A stretch of 64,000 bases of DNA from Chiridota heheva (lineage: Eukaryota; Echinodermata; Holothuroidea; Apodida; Chiridotidae): positions 1,461,501 to 1,525,500 of the forward strand of contig JAIGNY010003850.1 of the NCBI GenBank assembly GCA_020152595.1, written 5' to 3'. Made by a program: the position numbers and the translations under genes. Below, piece after piece: positions 32,961 to 42,890 of the stretch. A model generated the notes under the pieces. It was not told the origin of the DNA and did not search any database. It saw only the letters and a list, made by a program, of their open reading frames with translations. Numbering within the stretch: the first letter of the stretch is position 1; every line of letters starts with the position of its first letter.

Positions 32961-33465
32961 TCTTCGGTTCCTTTCTAATTCAACACCCACCCCCATCAAA
33001 AGAAAAAGAAGAAGAGAGTTTCAATGTGATATTGCTACAAATGTTTATTTTGTTACATGCCGAAAAGTTTCTCTTTAAGCCTGCCTGCAACCGACACCAG
33101 AGTTAATTCTGAAAACTCAGGTATGGCAATTACCAACCCTGACTGTTTAGTGTATTGTGTTTGCCATTCCCATGCACACCACAGCTAAGTAGCCCAAGGC
33201 TATTTGTGTGTATAAGATTACACAAAGCCAGAGATGGATAATCAAGGCACTTTTGTTATTGAATTCACTCATCCATGTTAGGTGTCTCATTGGGAGAAGA
33301 TTGTTTTCAAACTGGTGATTAAAATAGCTGTGTATCATAATGCCTAAGGTATAATGTGCACAAACTGTGAATGATTGATGCACCAAATCTCTTATGGAAA
33401 GATATTGCTTCATGTATGAAACATGGAAGAAGAAAAAAATCTGTTGTCTTTGTCAGTTTCTGCAA
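32940..33465 (+). repeat. Dispersed repeat carrying a 359-bp insertion
   Basis: It matches 60170-60335: ATTAATCTCTTCGGTTCC, GTGATATTGCTACA, TTATTTTGTTA, then TGAAACATGGAA and TGTCTTTGTCAGTTT. In this copy 33056-33414 separates TTA from TGAAAC; at 60.28 kb they are contiguous. Confidence 0.65.
33056..33414. mobile_element. 359-bp insertion flanked by TA
   Basis: TA lies on each side (33054-33055 and 33415-33416). Removing the insert and one TA restores GTTATGAAACATGG exactly as at about 60.28 kb. The ends are CATGCCG and the complement CATGAAG, so any TIR is only a few bases. It contains an 88-residue minus frame with no recognisable domain. Confidence 0.6.
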
Positions 33466-33559
33466 TGGTGTAGGAACCGGGGGTCAAGACCCACCCCCTC
33501 AATAATTTTATTGGGGTGCTAAGTACCATTTTGAAATAGGAAATTATTTAATTTGAAGA

Positions 33560-33860
33560 ATCAGATTCCATGGCATCAATTTTGGGGAAATTTTCTTCAT
33601 TTTCGTTAAATTAGCTTCAATATTTGTGAAATTTCCTTCAGTTTGGGAAGTTTTTTACAATTTTGAGAAGTTTTCTTCATTTTACTCATGAAAATTTCTT
33701 TAATTTTCAGGAAAATTTACTTTTCCGTAAAATTTGCTTAAATCAAGTAACTATTAGGCTACACATATCTTCAATTTTTGGGGAATTTCCCCCATTTTCG
33801 TGATATTGCCCTAAATCATGGAAGTTACCACGTGAAATTTTCTTCAATTTACTACAAATG
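33560..33860. repeat. Degenerate TTTTCTTCAATTTT-type short repeat
   Basis: Loose repeats of about 25-30 bp vary around TTCAATTTTGTGAAATTTTC. They could be a decayed minisatellite or simple T-rich bias. Confidence 0.35.
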
Positions 33861-34271
33861 CAGCGAGTACTTTTGAGTATTTATCAATAAATATGATTGA
33901 TTTGGAAAACACTGGTTTCTGTCAGTAATTATAGCAGCCATCTGAGATACTGCAGCTGCAGTGTACTTACATTTTCATTTGTGAAGTTATTTTAGAAACC
34001 TAGATTGCATGTACCTTATTGGATGGCATTGAGAAAGTAGCAAATATTTTAACAAGAGCGTTTTCTTACCTAAGTTAAGTATGAGCTCATGATCAGATCC
34101 GCCAATTCCTTACTGTGAGAATGCTCACAGGATCTGATCCCAGTCACTTGATCCTGATCCTACTATAGGTGAGTGGGATCATGATCCAGAGCAGGTGATT
34201 GGATCCACAAATGAGACCATTGAGGCTCTCAAAAAATGTGTGTGAACGTAGATCAGTGACCTATGTTTATT

Positions 34272-34745
34272 ACACAATATTTAAAGATCAATGTTGAGGC
34301 GGAGTGTTTATATATATGCATATTTAATGCATGGGACAAAGGACTTTGAGTGGAATGGCGGGACTTTAGGAGGGTCATTCACGAGTGCAAATTAGTCCTT
34401 TAAACCATGCATTAAATATGCATATAAAACATAAAAAAATAAAAAAAATAAAAAATAAAATTTTCGTGTTAGATTGTTTAAATTGCATTAAAAAAACGAC
34501 TAAAAAGGATGAAAAATGAGAAAAGTTTACATATATTTTATCACTTTAATTAAAAATTACCTATTTTGAAAATGGAATAACCCAAATAATCATGTTCTTG
34601 AAAAATAATGGTCGTAAATAATCATGGTCGTAAATAATCATGGTCGTAAATAATCATGGTCATAAATAATCATGGTCGTGCATTGATGGTATTTAATGCC
34701 TGGGTCATAACAATGCAAATACTCCATAGAAATTTGATAGCCTGC
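34272..34745 (+). mobile_element. Family T non-autonomous element, copy T1
   Basis: Shares with the copy at 55.9-57.3 kb: AATGTTGAGGC, GTTTATATATATGCATATTT, GACAAAGGACTTTGAG, TAGATTGTTTAAATTGCATT, AAAAAAACGACTAAAAAGG, GAGAAAAGTTTACATA and CAATGCAAATACTCCATAGA. It sits inside a family B repeat. The core GACAAAGGACTTTG is single-copy here but amplified in T3. Confidence 0.7.
34604..34690. repeat. 16-bp tandem repeat inside T1, five units
   Basis: Five head-to-tail units of AATAATCATGGTCGTA, with CATAA in one unit. The equivalent position in T3 (near 57.2 kb) has no array. Confidence 0.9.
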
Positions 34746-35166
34746 TATAACTTGTTTTGTGCAAACATTTAGTCTGCTCGGTTACATTTCACAGATGTCC
34801 AACCTTTTGGATTGTGGTTCACTCATGCCCCATGATCAGATCACCATGCGTGTCTCATTGCAAGCATGTTACTTCAGTGAGAACATATGACATTGTTTTT
34901 TCCACAATCATTGAGCCACAACCTTGGACAAAACTTGCTGAAACACTTAGTGAAAATATATGGTGCTTCTTATGAACTTAATTTTTATTGTAAATTTTTC
35001 CACATTAATAAATCATCATTGCTGTGATTTTTTCTATTGCTTCTCTAATCCCTATTCTTCAATTATATTTTAGAGTATCCTCCTCCCCTACCTCAATATC
35101 TTAACCCCCACCCCTCCCCATTCGATGTTGATCGATGTTGATGTTTTCTTCTTTCTGGAAATGACA

Positions 35167-35511
35167 TTAACCCTTACTCTACCAGCACTTATTGAAAATG
35201 CGAATGGGAGGGGGAGTCAAAGACAGGGCAACCAAAATGGCAATAATATCGCCGCGTGGTAGAGTAAGGATTAAGCATATGCTAATTATTGAAGGGTCCT
35301 CTGTCTTCCAAGCAGCAAAGTTGGGCTCGCTCCGCTTTAGTGACCCATCTACCAGGACCATGCTGCATATATTTTCCAGTTGGCACACTTGTCGCGGGCT
35401 GATAAAGCCTTACTCTACCAGCACTTTTTGTTAAATGCGCCTGGGAGTCGGAGTCAAAGACGGAGCACCCAAAATGGTGATAATATCATTGAGTGGTAGA
35501 GTAAGGGTTAA
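35167..35511. mobile_element. Family Q composite TTAA-flanked element, copy 2
   Basis: TTAA flanks both sides, with perfect ends CCCTTACTCTACCA and TGGTAGAGTAAGGG. It contains two internal hairpin units, each with AGTCAAAGAC and AAAATGG. The spacer is the complement of copy 1: ATTATTGAAGGGTCCTC, ACCATGCTGCATATATTTTC and TTGGCACACTTGTCGCGG. Small frames inside are not credible genes. Confidence 0.78.
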
Positions 35512-35689
35512 AACGGAAAGAAATCCAACACTGAAAAGGGGGGAGAAGGTAGGGAGATACAATTCTCAGAAAAACTATTAAAGAAACATAACACACTAAT
35601 ACATGTAGTTCTGATAACGCTGTAATTGTTCCAGCAGTTTTGTTGTACATTAAGATTTTTTGGCCCTTAGACCCCTCCAACCCAACACT

Positions 35690-36064
35690 CCCCCCCCCCC
35701 CACGATTTTCTTAAAATCTGGGGTAATCCACACCATTCAACCTGAGAGACTCTTCACAATTCATTGACTAGCATCCAGGTATTGCTACACCATACACAAC
35801 ACAGGGGTAATGTATACCTTTTTAACTGACATTATCTTTATAGTCTATTCACAGCTCACTTGTTAGCAACCAGCTAAGACTGTACACAATAGGTCATTCA
35901 TCTTGGGCTCAAGACACATAACTGCTGTTCAGTGATGCGAATCAGATTAGTCCTTGGCAGAGCCTAAATAGAAATAAACATTGTATGCCTGGGAGGACTT
36001 TTTGCAAAACCCATGAATGATTGATGGACCATTCCTGTAAGGATGGTTATTTCGTCATGAGTTA
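35690..36064 (+). repeat. Family R dispersed repeat, copy 1
   Basis: Starts at a C run, then GATTTTCTTAAAATCTGGGG, AACCTGAGAG, TTGCTACACCATACACAACA, CAATAGGTCATTCATCTTGG, AGATTAGTCCTTGGC and ATGAATGATTGATGGACCAT. Each block recurs in order at 36950-37324. Within each copy an 83-bp sub-unit (GGGTAATCCACACC ... CACCATAC) is roughly duplicated. Confidence 0.75.
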
Positions 36065-36949
36065 ATCTTCGGGGAGCATTCTCCGGACGGAGATAATTGT
36101 ATCTCCAGTTATAATCTCCAGTAAATTAACCTCTCTGAGTTAGTAGATTGACTGACAGCTTTTTCAACCAATCACCACACGAATTTGCCTAGCAACAAAT
36201 CTGTGTAACTAAGTGGGGCAAAAATCCTACGCAGTACTAGTACAGTATATCTAGCTAGCAGTGTGCTTATACAGTCAATGCCATGTTCAGCACAAACCAA
36301 ATTTTTGCACACACAAGACTGTCAAAAATTGAACAAAAATTGGGCCTGCTACGGGCTTTGTTAATCTGATTAGTCATGCATGATTGTGGATTTGAGGTTT
36401 GTTTGCCCCATCTAGTTTACTGCATTGCTATGGTCGGTCGGTGTGGCTTATTTCTGTCAATTGCAGATAGCTTGAATTTAATTACTTTGACAAAGATTAA
36501 GAATACTTTCTTACAGTACTAGTTTATTTTCGTGAGATTGGTTTAAATCGCTAGGTAAACAAGTTTTGAAGTCTTAAGACATATTTCATTGTAAAATATT
36601 CTTTACTCTTTTTTTCTATCTTCAACTTAATCAGCTTATAAAAGAATATATTATAAAAAGAAGATACTGCAATGCAATTTCACTAAGGTTAACACAATTT
36701 TAAAATGAGAAGAATTTATCGTAGCAGTGGTTTAAATTAATTGGAATGGATACCGACTGCAGATGTAATCATGGAAAATCTTATGTTGTTAAATAAAGTC
36801 CTTAGTTGTTTCCGACCAGTTAAAATGTTTGGAAATTTTGAATTGATTTTGAAAACATGAATATTTTTAAAATGTATGTTCTTTTCACACATGGAGTTTT
36901 TTTTGTACATATCAAAGCAATATTTCATTAAGAATTTGTATCCCTAATT
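36065..36949. other. No recognisable feature
   Basis: AT-rich sequence between the two family R copies. A good-looking acceptor/donor pair at about 36517-36555 encloses stops in all frames. Confidence 0.4.
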
Positions 36950-37324
36950 TAGCCCCCCCCCCCCCCAACTCGACACCCTCGGTTTTCTCAAAATCAGGGG
37001 TAATGCACACCTAACCTGAGAGCGTCTTTACAGCTCAATTGCTAGCAATCAGCTATTGTTACACCATACGCAACCCAGGGGTAATCCACACCTTTGAACC
37101 TGATAGCCTCTTAATGCTTCACTTGCTAGCAACCACCTACTGTAACACTGTACGCAATAGGTCATTCATCTGGGGCTAAAACCACATGCCTGATTTGTAG
37201 TGAATTGGAACAGATTAGTCCTTGGCTGACCCTAAAAATAAATTATGCATAGAGGAATTTGTGGGATGCCCATTAATGATTGATGGACTATTCCTTCTAA
37301 AGAGGGTTATTTCATCATTTAAAA
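36950..37324 (+). repeat. Family R dispersed repeat, copy 2
   Basis: Same orientation and order as copy 1, starting at a C run of about 13 bases and GGTTTTCTCAAAATCAGGGG. The two copies, about 1.26 kb apart, may be an old local duplication. Confidence 0.75.
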
Positions 37325-37429
37325 TAGGGTCCCATATTTCATCTTATTACTTATAATTATTACTTGATGTTGGTGTACGATTCATTTTGGCAAGTAAAGC
37401 GTTTATGTGTCGTTTATTTTCCATAACAG

Positions 37430-37510
37430 AAACGTGAAAGCCTGGAGTACATGATGAAAATCTGTTGCAATGGATTTTTAGTCCCAAATCCTCAAAGTCT
37501 GCAAGATTAA
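37430..37510 (+). CDS. Exon-like island, possible 3' terminal exon
   Basis: A pyrimidine-rich acceptor (CGTTTATTTTCCATAACAG) precedes 26 codons beginning KRESLEYMMKICCNG and ending before TAA. An ATTAAA that could act as a poly(A) signal lies about 60 bases downstream. Reading in phase 0 is open throughout. The residue mix looks protein-like, but I recognise no family, and a frame this short can arise by chance in AT-rich DNA. No partner exon with matching phase was identified upstream. Unrecognised; function not assigned. Confidence 0.25.
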   Translation, partial: KRESLEYMMKICCNGFLVPNPQSLQD

Positions 37511-37596
37511 ACAAAAACACCACTTAACTTGAAATCACCCATAAATATAAAACAAACAAAACCTTCACTATTAAATACCATCCTATTTGTAAATTA

Positions 37597-37775
37597 TTAC
37601 TTCAAGCCAGACGCATTGGCAACAGGAGAATACTCTTTGTCCTTGTATTGATTGTGAAAGTCAGTGCAGCTGCAGTGAGATTTGTTTACTATCAATACCA
37701 GATTACGACCATGAAAGGTGAAGTGGGTGGAAATCCCTGGTGTAATTGCTACTTGCTCATGCTGGATTGTGGTTT
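37597..37775 (-). CDS. Exon-like island, possible 3' terminal exon
   Basis: On the minus strand an acceptor TATATTGCTCACAACAG precedes AA plus 58 open codons (TTIQHEQVAITPGIS ... SPVANASGLK) and a TAA stop. This stretch is noticeably less AT-rich than its surroundings. The first full codon implies one base carried over from an upstream exon (phase 1). The plus strand of the same DNA also has a long frame (37648-38016), so at most one of the two is real. No domain recognised. Confidence 0.25.
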
Positions 37776-38465
37776 CTGTTGTGAGCAATATAGACCCCCG
37801 ACAGATTTGCCGGGGCTTAAGACACAAAATGTATTGCGAGGTTTAGACTTAATATGCTCCACCAAAATATGTGAATGTATTATTCTTGAGTCTTTAAAAT
37901 ATTTGAAAACGCTTTTTGTGGATGTGGTGGTATTGACCGCTATTATTCTAATGAATACTTCTCCAACGACAAAGTATCGAAAATTAAACCTGCATATTTT
38001 CAGTTCCCATGGCTAGGAATTATAGAGAGCTTCATTAGAATATTTTAACAAATGACATGACTCAAAAATATTGTATTACGCAACTGCCTTTCTGGTTTTC
38101 CCATTAAAAGAAAAAATTAAATAGCAAATTCATATGATTTATGTTTTGTGTCTCATATCTTGTGAATCACATTTTCATTAAGTCTAACTTATAACGCGAT
38201 TGTCATCCCTAGTATTCAAATGAAATTTGTCAGATCTATATTTTGCCTGACATTTTCCTCCCTTCTTTCATGTTTATTTTTACAGTAATGGTTATTGCGT
38301 TATGCTTCGCTGGTGAAGTGTAGAAATGATAGTTATTTTTGGATTAATTTGGATGGCCATGAGTAGAACTGAAAACAAGAAATGTTTATACATTTTCAAC
38401 CGTTCCGATGAAATAATGAAAATTTCATAATTAGGGAATAGAGATGTGAACATTCTTTTGCTTAA
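37776..38465. other. No recognisable feature
   Basis: AT-rich. The second half of the plus frame 37648-38016 lies here, but no splice signals or known motif support it. Confidence 0.35.
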
Positions 38466-38900
38466 AAAATTAAACAGATGTCAAGCATAAGAGGTATAAT
38501 TACGCAAATGAAATGACTCAAATTTTTCCATAAAATTCTTTGTTCAGAATCAACTGCTCTGTTTCAAATAGTTTTGTAAAGAAAAAAAAATCTTAAAGCA
38601 ATTTTGATGATAGGTTTTAAAGCAATGTTGCTTATGTTGTCTACAACATCAAACCACGAAGCTGGGAGTGATTTTGTCAGGTTTTTGTAGAAAGTTAAAG
38701 GGATATGTCAAGCGGATGGGGTATAATCTATGCAAATAAGATTACTGTACCTCATTGTCAGAATCAAATGTTCTGCTTCAAAATAATTTCATAAACAAAC
38801 AAAAAACTAACTGATTTTAATAAAAAAATTGAATCCATCCACAAAGCTTGAAGCGAATTTTCAAGTGTTGTGGAAAGTTGAAAAAAGTGTCAGGGGTCGA
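38466..38900. repeat. Diverged tandem duplication of about 235 bp
   Basis: GATGTCAAGCATAAGAGGTA, ACGCAAATGA and TCAGAATCAACTGCTCTGTT in the first unit correspond to TATGTCAAGCGGATGGGGTA, ATGCAAATAA and TCAGAATCAAATGTTCTGCT in the second. Confidence 0.6.
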
Positions 38901-39248
38901 TTTTTGATAAAATTATGGTAATTTCACTAACTCTGACCAAAAGTGAGCTCAAGAATGTCACTAAAAAATGTTTGGTATGAGTTACTTTACATAGTTACCA
39001 TGATTTTAGTGTTAGTTTAATAATATACCAGTTCTGCAAAAATTGTAGATTAAAAAATATATATATATGTATTTTTGTTTAGATATATCTTTATTCCTTC
39101 TTTTTTTGGGTACCTGGATCGGAACCGGGTAACAGTAATGGGTATTCCTGGTTCCGATTTTTTGCTACCCAACTCAGGCCTACTTTGTGTACAATTGTTT
39201 ATGTATCCTAACTCCCACTGATAATTATTTTCTTATTTGCACTTACAG

Positions 39249-39304
39249 GTGTATGAAGTTTCATCATCGCGTTTAATTTCAGACAATTGTGATTTTACTG
39301 ACAG
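39249..39304 (+). CDS. Exon-like island with GC-AG type donor
   Basis: Acceptor TTATTTGCACTTACAG is followed by 18 open codons (VYEVSSSRLISDNCDFTD) plus AG. The donor GCAAGT is the canonical form of the rare GC-AG intron class. The exon would end in phase 2. The next plausible plus-strand exon, at 45827, begins with the single base needed to complete AG|A (arginine). No protein family recognised. The pairing is an inference from splice phase only. Confidence 0.28.
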
Positions 39305-39739
39305 GCAAGTACCTTTACTGGTTATCTGATCTTTTTGATTTCCATCATTAAAGATACAAATTTCGGAAATGGTGACATAGGCCTATATTATTTCTCTGTA
39401 AGATTTGTGAATGCAACACCACCTGCAAATTGTTTAGGATCTTTTCTACATGAGAAATGAAGCTCAATATACTTTCTTATTCCCACCTCCCCCACATCAG
39501 ATCTCTTGCTAACCCCTGAGCAGCCTCTCCTATGGTTTATGCACTAAAAGACTACTACAGTTTGGTGTCATTTATAAGTGTTCCCTATAAATGGTACCTT
39601 CCATTGAAGAATCATGTACATCTTCTATGAAAGAAAGTAATCAAATGCAAGGGAAGATCCAGAGGGGGTGGGGGGGGGGTGGTCAGGGGGTCCGGAACTC
39701 CCCATCCCCCTCCCATTTTGGAATTTCACCAATACACTT

Positions 39740-40480
39740 CCCTTACAGAAATGACGAGCTCGTTTTAAGCTCGTTAGGCTTCAAAAAGCGAGCTCATTAC
39801 GAGCTAGCAGCGAGCTTAAAAACTAGCTCTCAATTGGAACCTTTACGAGCTCGTAATTTTTGCCAAAAGGAGCTCGTAATGAAAGTGAGCTGGTAGTAAA
39901 AATGAGCTAGTATTAAAAATAAGCTCGCTATTTACACTAAAAAAGAGCTCGTAATAAAAATGAGCTTGTAATTAAAGCGAGCTCATATATAGTTTTCTGA
40001 AACGAGCTCGTTAGTATATTAGCTCCCAATTGGAACCTTTACAAGCTCGTAAAATATGCCAAAGCAAGCTCGTTATATAAAAATGAGCTCGTAATAAAGA
40101 CGAGCTCGTAAATAATTTGCACTTGGACAAGCTTGTTTGTATATGAAGAACTAGCTCATTTGTGAACAAGATACAAGCTAGTTTGTAAATGACAAATGAG
40201 CAATTAATAAATGAGCTCATAATAAAAGCAAGCTCGTAATAAAAGCGAGCTGGTTATAAAAGCAAGCGAGCTAGTAATAAAAGTGAGCTCATAATAAAAG
40301 CAAGCTAGTATGAAAAATCAGCTTGTCAGTTCCACTACAAATGAGCTCGTAATAAAAGCGAGCTTGTCTACAGTTTGCAGAAACGAGCTCATAATTAAGA
40401 AGCTGGCTAGCTATAGCAGGTATTGTGCGATTAGCTTGCAGACACGACGACCTTCCTGACAAGCTCGTAGAGAAATTTAC
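39740..40480. mobile_element. Family E-type left end with AGCTCG array (E8)
   Basis: Starts with the exact family E terminus CCCTTACAGAAAT, but the interior is a different self-complementary array: about 17-bp units around GAGCTCGTAATAAAAGC, with some AGCTTGT variants. No CTGTAAGGG right end was found before about 40.7 kb. Either the right end is lost, or the same terminus has been joined to a different repeat. Confidence 0.6.
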
Positions 40481-40812
40481 AACGTTGCAGAGAAGACGGG
40501 CAAGCTATTTCAACCTTCCATAAGTTGTCCATACTGCAGTTCTTCAGGATATCAACTGTTGCTTTCAAACATCTCCAAGAAGCTTCTTTGATGTTCAATA
40601 TAAATGAAATAAAATTATCTTTTTCGAAAAATTAATGTTGGTTTAAAAAACCCCCAAAAAAACCGCACATGCAGAAAAGAACAGCTGAATCTTGAAGAAA
40701 AGAAGAAAGCAGTATGTTAAGCTAAAATATACAATATATATTTTCTAAAATAACTCTTTTTATATATTTTTTTTATAAACAATTAAGATGTGCAAGGTGG
40801 TATTACAAACCT

Positions 40813-41151
40813 GGGGGGCACTTCCATATGTGAGGTATATATGCCTCATGTGCCGCCCGAGCAGTTGCCTTTTTTTCAAAAACATTGTAGTGGGGATATC
40901 AAAAAACTGATCTCTTATTTTGCAGGTCTTGCATATTTTCTTACTGCAGGTATCAAGAATCACTTATTTTCATACTACAGGTATCAAAATCACTTATTTT
41001 TTATATTTTCAAGTATCAAAAATCACTTATTTGCAAGTATCAAAATCATATTTTGTTATACTGCAGTTAGCAAAAAATTATCTCATACTGCAGTCCAATT
41101 TTGAAATTCTGGGTTGCACATACCTAGTTCTTTAGTATGGAAGTGTCCCCC
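40813..41151. mobile_element. TIR element with internal GGTATCAAAATCACTTA array
   Basis: The left end reads GGGGGGCACTTCCATA, and the right end is the complement of GGGGGACACTTCCATA, with one base of length difference. The interior (about 40.92-41.08 kb) has four or five loose copies of CAGGTATCAAAATCACTTA spaced by T-rich DNA. No coding capacity. Confidence 0.65.
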
Positions 41152-41805
41152 TCCTGAGTACAAATGGCAAGTTAAAAATATTTCACAAAGTGGCAACGTA
41201 CTATACACAGTAAGTTCCACCAGGCCCCTAGTTAGGCTTTTTCAGATGGATGCTCCACCTTGCCCCTATTTTCTTTCCTGTACCCTGCCACTATTCTCTC
41301 CACCCTGCCCCTATTACCCCTTTTTACATCTACAGTTTTTCCACAAAATTTTACTTCAAACATAATTGTTTTACCTTTTGATGTTTACAGTTCCCCAGTA
41401 CAACAAAATGCAGATAAACTACCAGTGGTGTAGCTAGGACCCTATGGGCCAGGGGTGAGTGAGGGCCTGTATGGCATATAAGTATAATGGTATATATTTT
41501 TACGAGCCCATTTATAGGGAACTTTTAAATGCCATAAAATTTGTGCTGCATATATGGCCGTTGCTACTTTGTAAATGCCCCTCACCACCCGGCCCCTTTC
41601 CAGATCAATTCTGAGGTTTGTCCACTGCCCACAAATACAATAAAAAACATCAAGTAGCATTGCAATACCTATAAAAGATTTACAAACTTATCTACAAGTC
41701 TCAAGTTGGGTGTTTCAAAGAAAATGGAAAATAATCATAATATATCATTAAAAGGCAAAACAGTTATAGAAATAAAAAGGTGCATATCTTGTGTTGTACT
41801 GTATC
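41152..41805. other. No gene; relatives of the 43-kb inverted repeat
   Basis: Stretches such as CACCTTGCCCCTATTTTCTT and AAATGCCATAAAATTTGTGC resemble the loop and arm of the inverted repeat at 42.9-43.8 kb. A hAT-like left end (CAGTGGTGTAGCTAGGACC) lies at 41422. Nothing complete. Confidence 0.35.
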
Positions 41806-41942
41806 TTAGTTTACTACTAGGTTGCTTTTTACTTTGCCAAGACTTCTTCTTGCACTGCCACACTTGCTGTTCAAGATGTAGTTAAAGTCCTTGTCCTTCA
41901 TGGGAGGCTGCCCCTGCTTCCTAAGCTCTCTCAGCACAAGCT
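41806..41942 (-). CDS. Exon-like island, best 3' terminal exon candidate
   Basis: On the minus strand a strong acceptor (CTTTCTTGCCTTTTTTAG, with a branch-like CTAAT about 35 bases upstream) precedes AG plus 44 codons and TAA. Residues run LVLRELRKQGQPPMKDKDFN, then YILNSKCGSARRSLGKVKSN. The basic, glutamine- and lysine-rich, low-repeat composition looks like real protein more than any other frame in the window. It would need one base (for example G, giving E) from an upstream exon. I do not recognise the family. No AATAAA was seen downstream. Confidence 0.38.
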
Positions 41943-42099
41943 CTAAAAAAGGCAAGAAAGATAAAAAAGAGATTGCATTAGACAATATATGGCAGTATAC
42001 ACACACATCTAATGACATCTCAGTGCTCTTAATTCATATCTGGTCAGTTCCTCTCACAATACTTTGGAAATTATTCTGGCGGGCATGTATGTGAGGGAT

Positions 42100-42280
42100 C
42101 CAGGCCCATAGCCAGGACTTTTCCCCAAGGGGGAACAAGCACTTCATGAGGGGTCACTTGGGCAGATTCTCAATACATTTCTGTTATTTTTTTACAAGGG
42201 AAAGAGGGGGGGGGGTTATAACAAATACCAGATGCAGGGGGATGTCCCCATGCCCCACACTGGCTCAACCCTCTATGGAT
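42100..42280. other. Worn hAT-like MITE
   Basis: CCCATAGCCAGGACTTTTCC on the left and GATGTCCCCATGCCCCACAC near the right, with a G-run between. This is the usual appearance of decayed elements of this class. Ends not exact. Confidence 0.35.
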
Positions 42281-42308
42281 CACAAAATCAACCATCTGAT
42301 CAAATTTT

Positions 42309-42400
42309 GAATTTTAAATGAATATTCCCATGGATTTTCATTTGGTTAATCAGAAAATCTATCCTACATTTCAAAAGTAAGAAATTTTCTTCCAGAATTT
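42309..42400. other. Solo end resembling family P MITE
   Basis: TTAAATGAATATTCCCATGG and ATTTTCATTTG match the terminus of the TTAA-type element at 54495. No partner end was found. Confidence 0.35.
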
Positions 42401-42592
42401 AAAGCTTATGTGAAAGGTAATGTGACCACTGAATTGTTCTTTAAGCATGCTTGTTAAATAAACTTTTAAATGAGCAACATGTTATCATACTTAGTGTTTT
42501 TGTGTTGTTTTTGATGCATCATTCGTATTATCCTTTAAATGATGGCAATATAACACTCCCATATACTATGCACTAGCTTTACCTGCTTTAAC

Positions 42593-42626
42593 CATGGAGG
42601 TACCACTTTAGAGTGGTACCTCCATG
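42593..42626. other. Perfect 15-bp hairpin with 4-base loop
   Basis: CATGGAGGTACCACT, loop TTAG, then the exact complement. GCTTTAACC stands immediately on both sides in the same orientation. It could be a tiny foldback, a cruciform site or a processing hairpin; no function is implied by context. Confidence 0.9.
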
Positions 42627-42890
42627 CTTTAACCAGGGAGTTTTCTTAACAACTCCTGCTTTAACATACCTTTATCAAATTACATTGTTGTCCACACCAG
42701 GGAGTTCCACACTACCGTGTTCAATGTTGTTATCTGGAGATATATGGCTGAGTAAGCTAGTAAATAAGCTGATCACTCATAGAGTTCTGTTGGTGTTCAT
42801 GCATAGTCTTTTTAGAATCTGACATGAAAAGGATCACAACAGGTGATTTCATTTGGTTGTTTGATAACAATTTGTTCAGTCATAGTCTGT

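Larger units (their letters stand above)
34060..34930 (-). repeat. Family B repeat in reverse, split by element T1
   Basis: Read on the minus strand, 34795-34930 carries AAAAAACAATGTCATATG and ATCATGGGGCATGAG. The interval 34070-34250 carries TTCACACACATTTTTTGAGA and GGCGGATCTGATCATGAGC. Order and orientation match 24636-25330 inverted. The intervening DNA is a family T element. Confidence 0.65.

Noticed and set aside
36516..36555. Plus-strand micro-exon with good acceptor and donor
   Set aside because: Stops occur in every reading frame that could use both sites.
37648..38016. 122-residue plus frame
   Set aside because: Overlaps the more exon-like minus island, has no acceptor/donor support and no recognisable family.
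42573..42593. Minus-strand splice donor GCAG|GTAAAG
   Set aside because: Its would-be exon is the 15-bp hairpin itself and has no open frame of useful length.
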